Assembly (NCBI GenBank): GCA_018830645.1
Contig: JAHJSA010000094.1
Span: forward strand, 1-46,600
Direction of reading: 5' to 3'
DNA: 46,600 nt
Origin: Actinomycetota bacterium
Lineage (GTDB): Bacteria > Actinomycetota > Thermoleophilia > RBG-16-64-13
Shown here: positions 40,253 to 46,600 of the stretch, in pieces
Position numbering within the stretch: position 1 is the stretch's first letter
How the letters are laid out: each line of letters starts with the position of its first letter
The notes under the pieces: generated by a model
Told to the model about the DNA's origin: nothing
What the model saw: the letters and a program-made list of their open reading frames with translations, nothing else
The model's database searches: none
Program-made: the position numbers and the translations under genes

Positions 40253-40274
40253 GTTGGTTGGTCGACCAGACAAC
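40253..40274 (-). promoter_or_regulatory. Palindromic operator upstream of the TetR gene
   Basis: A 22-base palindrome: GTTG-GT-TGGTCGACCA-GA-CAAC. The inner 10 bases are perfect and the outer four on each side match (18 of 22). It lies 22 bases before the ATG at 40231, where autoregulation by TetR-type repressors is usual. Confidence 0.6.
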
Positions 40275-40331
40275 TGTCAGAGTATCACGGGACGCTGGGG
40301 GAAGGCGATGCTCCGGGAGGGAGCCGGCGCC

Positions 40332-40355
40332 CCCCGCGCGACAGCCGCCGCGGGG
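40332..40355 (-). terminator. Possible terminator after the exonuclease-fusion gene
   Basis: CCCCGCG (40332-40338) pairs with CGCGGGG (40349-40355) across a 10-base loop, about 30 bases after the stop at 40384 on the minus strand. No T-tract. Confidence 0.35.
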
Positions 40356-40383
40356 TCTTCTGTTACGTCTTCCGCGTCGGCTC

Positions 40384-42585
40384 TCAGTAGGCGATCCGAG
40401 AGTAGTAGGTCTGTTCGGCCGCCTCCCGCGCCTGGCGAAGGGTGTGGATGCCCTTGTCGGCGAGGAGGGGGAGCATTTTGAGAAAGGCTTCGCCGGTCAG
40501 GATGGCGTCACCCAGGGCGGTATGACGCCCTATCAGGCTCACACCCAGCCGTTCCGCGATCATTTCGAGCCGGTGGACCTCCTGGTTGGGGTGGATCACG
40601 GCGGAAAGCAGGAGTGTGTCGAGAACAGGGTTGATGAAGCGCACCCCGGTCTGTTCCTCCTTCATCTGGAGGAAGCGCATGTCGAAGGCCGCGTTGTGGG
40701 CGACGAGGACCGTCTCCTCGGCGAAGCGATGGAACTGAGGAAGCACGATATCGATGCTGGGCTGACCAACCAGCATGTCGGGCGTAATGCCGGTGATGGC
40801 GATCGAGGTGGGTGAGATCAGCCGATGGGGGTTGACCAGCTGATCGAAGGCTTCCGACTGGAGCAGTCTTCCGTTGACGATCCGTATGGCGCCGATCGAG
40901 ATGATCTCGTCTCCCTCGGATGGGTGGAGGCCCGTGGTCTCCGTATCGAACACCGTGTAGCTCAGCTGAGCCAGCGGAACTTCATCGAGCTGCGGGGTCT
41001 GTCCCGGCTGGTGGAAGAGGTCGAAGTCGTAGTACTCGGGCCGGCTTTCGCGTACCACCCGCACGTCCCAACCGGAGACGGGCTCCGTGACCGGCAGGAG
41101 CACGCGCACGTAAGCGGTTCCGCTGCTCGCGTCCATCTGGTGCCACACGTCACCGCCGTGGCGCTCGGCCACCTCCCGCAGCGAGTAGGGGTTGGTCCCT
41201 CCTCCGAGGTTCACCGGCTCGCTTTCCCAGCGTTGCATGGTCTCTACTCGTGGATTCATGCCCGACCACGTCATGTCCAATTGAGCCAGTCGCTCCCCTC
41301 GTTCAAGGCGCAGCCCGACCTCCGTCACCCCGCACTCCTCTCGCAGGCGACTGGCCAGGTAGCTCAGGGCACGAGCGACGGAGTAGCTGTCGATCTTCAG
41401 CCAAAGGGAATCGTCCACATCATCCGCCCGCGTGCCCATGGCCTGCGCGCTCTCGATCCGGCGTCGGATGAGTGCGATCAGATCGCGTGCCCGCATGTCT
41501 TCCAGAGGCCATTGGGTTCGCACGTGCTCGGAGAATTCCACCGCTCCCGCATCCAGCCTTCGACTCAGGGTCACGGCCTCGTCGCGGATAATCGTGCTGA
41601 ACCGCGCCCGTCGCTCGGCGGCCATCTCCGGGAATTCGAGGATGTTCTCGATGGCTGCCCGGATGCTTCCGAGGGAGGACCGAGTGGTTTCCATGAGGGA
41701 CTGGAGCAGGGCGTCGCGGCGGCCACCGAACTCGATGGCCCGCGTCATGTCCTCCAGCGTGAGCACGTAGCCCGTGATCGCCTGCTCGCGGTCCAAGACC
41801 GGCGCCATCTGGATGCGTATGAGGTGGTTCCCAGGCGCAGTGGTGACGAACTGTGAGATGAGCGTGGCTTCCTGGGCCTGAAGCAGGTGCTGGAGGTTCT
41901 GAAGACCGTGCAGGATGAGGTCACGGTCGATGACACTGAAGATGGAGCGCCCCAGACCGATGAGGCCTCCCGCCGGCGAGGACCGTGCGGGACCGTCGGC
42001 CTTGGAGGACGTCGCTTCTTCCGGGCCGTTCCCGCCCGTGGTGCTGAAGGGTGCTTCGGAGAGGAGGTGCTTGGCTCGGGAATTGTAGAGCAGAATACGA
42101 CCTTCGGTGTTGCACACTACGACGCCCTGGGTGAGCTCCGACATGAGGGCGGCCAGACGGTTCTTCTCCTCCTCCATGTCGGCTCGCGCCCCTTCGATCC
42201 TCGTCGTGACGGCGTTCTGCAGTTCTTGGTGGCGCTCGGCGAAGCGGTTCACGGCTCTCGCGAGCGCACGGAGCTCGGGCGTGCCGGCCGGATGTACCCG
42301 CCGGCCGGGGTTTGGGCCCAGGATCAGGTCGGTCTCGTCGACGAGGGCACGCGCTGCGATCACGTACCTTCTGAGTAGCAGCTCCACGAGCATTCCGAGT
42401 GAGAGCACCAGGAGTAGGCCGAGCATGGCCAGGACGACACCCTGGCGTGCCACGACCGAGCTCACGGTTTCCCGGTCGGCAGGCGGCAGTGCCGCGTAGA
42501 AGATGACCGCCGCGCCACCCAGGAAGACGAGGGCGCCCAGTACGGCGAGCACCAGAGTGACGAAAGATCGGCGGGCATGCTTCAC
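40384..42585 (-). CDS. Membrane PAS/degenerate-kinase protein fused to a DnaQ-like 3'-5' exonuclease
   Basis: A 733-residue protein. Two N-terminal helices (about residues 8-65), a HAMP-like linker, a PAS-like domain (about 150-290: LTQGVVVCNTEGRILLYN), then a DHp/ATPase-like region (about 300-500). Where the H-box would read SHELRTP it reads TRSSLGSIRA, and no N-box is visible, so it cannot autophosphorylate in the usual way. The C-terminal domain (about 542-720) is a DEDDh exonuclease: FDTETTG with Asp547, HNAAFDMRFL, and H-x4-D in HTALGDAIL. GTG 42585 overlaps the receiver gene stop (GTGA) with GGAGG seven bases upstream. It may turn a signal from the receiver into nuclease activity. Confidence 0.85.
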   Translation of the reverse strand: MKHARRSFVTLVLAVLGALVFLGGAAVIFYAALPPADRETVSSVVARQGVVLAMLGLLLVLSLGMLVELLLRRYVIAARALVDETDLILGPNPGRRVHPAGTPELRALARAVNRFAERHQELQNAVTTRIEGARADMEEEKNRLAALMSELTQGVVVCNTEGRILLYNSRAKHLLSEAPFSTTGGNGPEEATSSKADGPARSSPAGGLIGLGRSIFSVIDRDLILHGLQNLQHLLQAQEATLISQFVTTAPGNHLIRIQMAPVLDREQAITGYVLTLEDMTRAIEFGGRRDALLQSLMETTRSSLGSIRAAIENILEFPEMAAERRARFSTIIRDEAVTLSRRLDAGAVEFSEHVRTQWPLEDMRARDLIALIRRRIESAQAMGTRADDVDDSLWLKIDSYSVARALSYLASRLREECGVTEVGLRLERGERLAQLDMTWSGMNPRVETMQRWESEPVNLGGGTNPYSLREVAERHGGDVWHQMDASSGTAYVRVLLPVTEPVSGWDVRVVRESRPEYYDFDLFHQPGQTPQLDEVPLAQLSYTVFDTETTGLHPSEGDEIISIGAIRIVNGRLLQSEAFDQLVNPHRLISPTSIAITGITPDMLVGQPSIDIVLPQFHRFAEETVLVAHNAAFDMRFLQMKEEQTGVRFINPVLDTLLLSAVIHPNQEVHRLEMIAERLGVSLIGRHTALGDAILTGEAFLKMLPLLADKGIHTLRQAREAAEQTYYSRIAY

Positions 42586-42956
42586 GAGCCGTCCTCCAGC
42601 AGCTCTCTCACCCGCTCCACCAGGTCCTTGGTGGAGAAGGGCTTGGTGACGTAGGCGTCCGCTCCCAGAGCCAGCCCCTTCGTCGCCTCGATATCCCGGC
42701 CCTTTGCCGTCAGCATCACGATCTTCATCCCCCGCCATTCAGGGTTCGCCCTGATCGTCTGGCAGATCTCGAAACCGTTGCGGACGGGCATCATGACGTC
42801 GAGAAGTATGAGGTCGGGTTGGTACTCCGGCAGTTGGTCGAGCACCTCCTGGCCATCGCGGGCCACGCGCACGTCGTACCCGTTGTGCTCCAGGAGGAAC
42901 TCCAGGGAGGTGACGATATTCGGCTCGTCGTCTGCGATGAGGACTTTCTTGGCCAT
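42582..42956 (-). CDS. Receiver-only response regulator
   Basis: A 124-residue CheY-type receiver: IADDEPN at the N-terminus, phospho-acceptor Asp in LILLDVMMPVRNG (near residue 54), Thr in VMLTAKG and Lys in YVTKPF. There is no output domain. ATG 42956 follows GGAG. The frame is open five codons further upstream but that start lacks a site. It is sandwiched between the SLC5-kinase gene and the exonuclease fusion, whose start overlaps its stop. Phosphotransfer from the kinase to this receiver and contact with the exonuclease fusion are inferred. Confidence 0.93.
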   Translation of the reverse strand: MAKKVLIADDEPNIVTSLEFLLEHNGYDVRVARDGQEVLDQLPEYQPDLILLDVMMPVRNGFEICQTIRANPEWRGMKIVMLTAKGRDIEATKGLALGADAYVTKPFSTKDLVERVRELLEDGS

Positions 42957-42976
42957 GCTGTCTCCGTCCATGCCGT

Positions 42977-45805
42977 TTACGTGTCGTGCTCGTCGGTCAT
43001 GTGCGCCGACGGCTCGGGCGGCGCCTCGGCTTCGCGCACCAACCGCCGCCCGTCAGCGTCGGCGCCGGCCGCCCCAGCAGGAGCCAGGGGCAACGTGAAA
43101 CTGAATGTGGAGCCCTTACCCGGGACACTCTCTACCCAGATCTCTCCTCCCAGGTGCGTGATGATCTGCCGGCTGATGGGCAACCCGAGTCCGGTCCCCT
43201 GCGGCTTTCCGGTGAGGGTATCCCCTGCCTGGCGGAACTTGTCGAAGATCACCTGTTGACCCTCGAGGCTGATGCCGGGCCCGTTGTCGCTCACGTCTAC
43301 ACGAGCCATGTCAGACAGGACGCTGACCCGGACGCCCACCCGGGAATCCTGCGAATCGCAGAACTTGACCGCGTTCGAGAGCAGGTTGATGGCTACCTGG
43401 ATCACTCGATCTCGGTCGGCGAGTACTCGGGTGGAATCTGCCGGTACGTCGAACTCCAGCATGGTCGGGCGTTCCGCGAAGAGGTGGCTCGTCGCGGTGA
43501 GCGACTCCTCCACCGCCGCGTGCAAGTCGATTTCCTGAACGTCCCAATCAGCCGTGCCCGACTCGATCTTGGCCAGATCGAGTACCTGGTTGATCAATCG
43601 AGTCAGCCGCTCGCTCTCCTTCACGATGATGTCCAGGTAGGCGGAGCGTTGCTCGACCCGCAGGTCGGGATGGTCGTGGAGGATCTCGGAGAAAGCCCGG
43701 ATGGAAGTGAGGGGCGTACGCAGCTCGTGTGAGATCGTGGAAACGAAGTCGTCCTTCAGCCGGTCGAGCTCCTGCAGCCGTTCATTGGCCGCGCGCAGTT
43801 CGGTGGTCGCCGCCTCGAGCTGCCGGGACTTGCGCTCCAACTCGTGGCTGTACGCGATCATTTGGGAGGCGTCGTCCAGCATGGTCATGACCTCACCGAG
43901 GTCGAGGGCCTCTTCCTTAGTGGCCGACGCCACCATTATGCGCGCCGAGGCCGCTCCGATAGTCCCCGCCAGAATGGTTTCGGCGAACTGCACGAAATCG
44001 GCGTCAGCCTCTATCCCAGCCCCTCTGGGCGCCCGTCGGCGACGCTGATAGTCGGTGAATGCCTCTTGGGTTCGGGCCGGGCCGAGGAAGCGGGAGACCA
44101 GCAGTTGCAGGTCTGGAACCGTCGCCGTACCCCTCCAGAAACGGGCCTGTTGTCCCTCGCCGGTGCGGCGGAAGACGTCGACGAAGAGGCTCGCTTGACT
44201 GTGCTCCGTGGCGCTCTTGTGTCCCCGCAGCGAGAGACCCACGTACAGCCCGACATTGGCCAGCATGCTCCAGATCATGGCGTGGGTGATCTGATCGAGA
44301 CCCTCGAGTCCGAAGAGTTGCAGCGGGCGAAGAAGTTCGATGCCGAAGGGACCGTGTTCCATGAAGGTCACGGGTAGCCAGCCGGAACGAGCGAAGGAGG
44401 GCAGAAGGAGCGTGTAGATCCAAACGAGGAAGCCCGCGCTCAGCCCGGCCAACGCTCCCAGCCGCGTCCCGCCTCGCCAGAAGAGACCGCCCAGGATGGC
44501 CGGGCCGAACTGAGCAACGGCCGCGAAACTGATCAATCCGATGGAGACCAGTGCGTACGCCTCGCCCGCGATGCGGAAATAGAGGTAGCCGAGGATCAGT
44601 ATCAGCACGATGGCCCCGCGCCGGATCCCCAGGAGCAGGCGGGTGAGATCGGCCCGCGTGGTCAACTGGAGGGGCCTGAAGCGCAGCAGCACCGGCATCA
44701 CGAGGTCGTTGCAGACCATGGTGCTGAGCGCGATCGTCTCCACGATCACCATGCCGGTGGCGGCGGAGAGCCCTCCGATGAAGACCAACATCGCCAGCAG
44801 ATTCTGTTGGTTGGCCAGGGGGAGGGCAAGGACGAAGAAGTCGGCGTCGACGCTCTGGCCGCGAAAGGCCAGCAAGCCGGCAAAGGCGATGGGCAGTACG
44901 AAGATGTTGATGGCCAGCAAGTAGAGCGGAAAGAGCCAGATGGCCTTGTTGAGATGCTTCTCGTCCACGTTCTCGACCACCGACACCTGGAACTGCCGGG
45001 GAAGGAACATGATGGCCAGCATGGAGAGAAAGATCAGCCAGAACCAGCTGCCGTAGGACCCGGTGATCTCCCCGAAGGTGAGCATCGGCCGAAGGTCAGG
45101 CACTTCCATGGCTCGGCTGAAGATGTCGCCGAAACCGTCGTACAGTCCGTAGGTGACGAATACGCCCACCGCGAGGAAGGCCAGCAGCTTGACCAGCGAC
45201 TCGAAGGCGATCGCCGCCACCATTCCTTCGTGGCGCTCGGATGCGTCCAGGTGGCGGGTGCCGAAGACGATGGTGAAGGCGGCCAGGAGCATGGCGATGT
45301 AGAAGGTGGTGTCTCCCCAGAAGAAAGGCACATTCTCGGACGACGGCAACGTGATGCTCGGGTAGTGCTCGAGGATGATGAAGCTGCTCGAGATCGCCTT
45401 GAGCTGCAGGGAGATGTACGGGACGATCCCGATGACCGCGATGATCGTCACGAGCCCCCCGAGGCTGGGACTCTTGCCGTAGCGGGACGAGATGAAGTCG
45501 GCGATGGAAGTGATCCGGTAGGCCTTGCTGATGCGGATCATCTTGCGGAGCACAAACCACCACACAGCGGCCATCAGGGTAGGGCCCAAGTAGATGGGAA
45601 GGAAGCCCACTCCACTGCTCGCCGCACGCCCCACACTGCCGTAGAAGGTCCAGGAGGTGGCGTACACGGCCATCGAGAGGGCGTAGATATATGGGTTGGC
45701 GATGATGCTCCGGCCGGAGTCGGCGCGCTTGTCGCCCCAGTACGCGATGGCGAACAGCACGCCCAGGTAGGCCGAAGCCAAGAGCACGATCACCCAACCC
45801 TGCAC
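42977..45805 (-). CDS. SLC5 transporter-STAC-histidine kinase (CrbS-like)
   Basis: A 942-residue sensor. Residues about 1-540 form a sodium:solute symporter domain with about 13 helices (IYALSMAVYATSWTFYGSVG, RITSIADFISSRYG, MFLPRQFQVSVVEN). A STAC domain follows (about 560-600, LLVSRFLGPARTQEAF), then a coiled stretch and a kinase core with His693 (ISHELRTPL), N-box INLLSNAVKF, DNGPGIS, FDKFRQ and GTGLGLPIS. This is the CrbS/MxtR layout, in which a transporter-like sensor detects a small carboxylate such as acetate. GTG 45805 follows GGGGGG by five bases; the longer frame upstream is spurious. It heads a coupled signalling operon. Confidence 0.93.
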   Translation of the reverse strand: MQGWVIVLLASAYLGVLFAIAYWGDKRADSGRSIIANPYIYALSMAVYATSWTFYGSVGRAASSGVGFLPIYLGPTLMAAVWWFVLRKMIRISKAYRITSIADFISSRYGKSPSLGGLVTIIAVIGIVPYISLQLKAISSSFIILEHYPSITLPSSENVPFFWGDTTFYIAMLLAAFTIVFGTRHLDASERHEGMVAAIAFESLVKLLAFLAVGVFVTYGLYDGFGDIFSRAMEVPDLRPMLTFGEITGSYGSWFWLIFLSMLAIMFLPRQFQVSVVENVDEKHLNKAIWLFPLYLLAINIFVLPIAFAGLLAFRGQSVDADFFVLALPLANQQNLLAMLVFIGGLSAATGMVIVETIALSTMVCNDLVMPVLLRFRPLQLTTRADLTRLLLGIRRGAIVLILILGYLYFRIAGEAYALVSIGLISFAAVAQFGPAILGGLFWRGGTRLGALAGLSAGFLVWIYTLLLPSFARSGWLPVTFMEHGPFGIELLRPLQLFGLEGLDQITHAMIWSMLANVGLYVGLSLRGHKSATEHSQASLFVDVFRRTGEGQQARFWRGTATVPDLQLLVSRFLGPARTQEAFTDYQRRRRAPRGAGIEADADFVQFAETILAGTIGAASARIMVASATKEEALDLGEVMTMLDDASQMIAYSHELERKSRQLEAATTELRAANERLQELDRLKDDFVSTISHELRTPLTSIRAFSEILHDHPDLRVEQRSAYLDIIVKESERLTRLINQVLDLAKIESGTADWDVQEIDLHAAVEESLTATSHLFAERPTMLEFDVPADSTRVLADRDRVIQVAINLLSNAVKFCDSQDSRVGVRVSVLSDMARVDVSDNGPGISLEGQQVIFDKFRQAGDTLTGKPQGTGLGLPISRQIITHLGGEIWVESVPGKGSTFSFTLPLAPAGAAGADADGRRLVREAEAPPEPSAHMTDEHDT

Positions 45806-45861
45806 TATTGCCCCCCGGCTCGATCCCCCGGTATTGGCTAAGTACTTTTCCGCCCCCGGGG

Positions 45862-46050
45862 CTACCTCTCGATTATGGTCGCCATGAGGCCGATCAGGGC
45901 CGCCCAGGCAGTGAAGAGGTAGACGTAGAGAAGCGGGATATCCAGTACCGTGACGTAACGGCCGAACAGAGACAGCAACGGGTAGTTGAAGAGCAGACAG
46001 CCGAGGAAGAACAGGGCGGCCAGGTTCTGGCTCTTGGTTCCACGCTTCAC
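45862..46050 (-). CDS. Small two-helix membrane protein upstream of the CrbS-like sensor
   Basis: A 62-residue protein with two predicted helices (NLAALFFLGCLLFNYPLLSLF and LYVYLFTAWAALIGLMATII) and a basic N-terminus, ending in IER. GTG 46050 is preceded by AAGGT nine bases upstream. It lies 56 bases before the sensor gene. Small partners of this size accompany SLC5-type transporters and sensors in other bacteria. The role as a subunit is inferred from position. Confidence 0.7.
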   Translation of the reverse strand: MKRGTKSQNLAALFFLGCLLFNYPLLSLFGRYVTVLDIPLLYVYLFTAWAALIGLMATIIER

Positions 46051-46600
46051 TGCGTTGCGACCTTCTCTCTGGCGTGTCTCGACCGGGCGGATGTGGGTCC
46101 CGCCGCCCCAGAGCAAAGGGAATCCCCCTATGGAGTCCCCCAGCGAACAACCAGTATATCGCACCCTCTGCAGCGGGAACCCGCTCCGGCGCTCAAGAAC
46201 CCATGCTCGTTGTCGGTGCTCTCGAATAGCTTCGCGAGCGACTCGTAGCGAGAAGAACCCCGCGGTCGGTCTCCATCGGCAGACCTGTCCGCTCCGGCTG
46301 GTATCGTTATGCAGACGGGAAGCTGCTATATGTTGGAGTTCGGCAGACCGGCGAAGTACTGTTTGGCAGTCTCAACGGACGCGCCAGATGAGGAGCATCG
46401 ATGACGCGACGCGACGAACGTGTAGGAACGAACCTGGCCACAGCTGTGGAATTGCGGCATAGGGGGGTATCCATTTAGCTCCACCGACCACAACATGTAG
46501 GAATCAGGGTGTGCCTCCAACGATGAAACGATAGGGAGCAGGACTGGTGACGACGGCCTGCTCAAGTAGGCGGTAGAAGAGGAGGCCGCGAGAACGGGAG
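46051..46600. other. 550-base non-coding stretch with the sensor operon's promoter
   Basis: No convincing gene. Open frames here are rich in Arg/Ser and look like shadows. On the minus strand TATACT at 46158-46153 may be the -10 box of the sensor operon, giving a leader of about 95 bases. No good -35 element is visible. Base composition beyond 46300 is lower in GC than the rest of the window. I see no RNA gene. Confidence 0.45.

Noticed and set aside
45806-46150. Upstream extension of the SLC5-kinase frame
   Set aside because: It overlaps the small membrane protein in another frame and lacks hydrophobic helices; GTG 45805 has a good ribosome-binding site.
45986-46462. Plus-strand 158-residue ORF at the window end
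   Set aside because: Arg/Ser/Cys-rich, antisense to the small membrane protein, with no plausible start site.

Overview
The window is about 46.6 kb of high-GC DNA with actinobacterial traits. These are an LprG-type lipoprotein next to a 14-helix MFS pump, several genes whose start codon lies only 6-8 nt after a -10 box (leaderless transcripts), many GTG starts, and long runs of genes joined by ATGA or GTGA overlaps. The EtfBA-EtfD set, a LutB-LutA fusion, an AmmeMemoRadiSam-type radical SAM enzyme and a YhaM-type exonuclease would fit a deep-branching, possibly facultatively anaerobic Actinomycetota lineage. That placement is inference. I saw no phage, insertion sequence, CRISPR array, rRNA or tRNA.

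Layout. 0.15-3.6 kb (minus): YhaM-like exonuclease, then an LprG-like lipoprotein with its MFS partner. 3.8-5.4 kb (plus): three uncharacterised genes, the last secreted with a charged repeat tail. 5.5-9.0 kb (minus): a coupled four-gene operon of a B12-binding photoreceptor-like protein, an FtsX-type permease, its ATPase and a GNAT protein; a nitroreductase and a lipid kinase lie upstream. 10.8-16.0 kb (plus): LutC, a LutB-LutA fusion, a tandem pair of small paralogues, a thioredoxin-fold protein and an HtrA protease. 16.1-18.8 kb (minus): a complete polar amino-acid ABC importer. 18.9-21.7 kb (plus): radical SAM, inositol-phosphatase family and AmmeMemoRadiSam genes, all overlapping. 22-23.2 kb: a degenerate anti-sigma-like ATPase and a LytTR regulator. 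23.3-26 kb: a divergent ATP sulfurylase with two CBS-domain proteins. 26-28.3 kb (minus): a sugar isomerase-like protein and a CBS-DUF294 protein. 28.5-31.7 kb: two membrane/secreted proteins and a sirtuin. 31.7-38.2 kb: an operon of two SDRs, a gamma-carbonic-anhydrase-like protein, EtfB, EtfA and the EtfD membrane iron-sulfur oxidoreductase. 38.4-39.4 kb: an HTH-nucleotidyltransferase fusion and a small partner. 39.6-46.05 kb (minus): a TetR regulator, then a CrbS-like signalling operon.

How the parts fit. The strongest systems are two. First, the CrbS-like operon: a small membrane protein, an SLC5 transporter-STAC-histidine kinase, a receiver-only regulator, and a membrane protein in which a kinase-like core without its phospho-accepting histidine is fused to a DEDDh exonuclease. 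Second, the operon that couples a CarH-type B12 light-sensing module, without a DNA-binding domain, to an ABC transporter. The SDR/ETF operon probably feeds electrons from acyl-CoA-type oxidation to the quinone pool. It may be controlled by the nearby TetR protein, whose own palindrome has a partial match just after the operon promoter. Several spacers between 28 and 39 kb hold different short tandem repeats.
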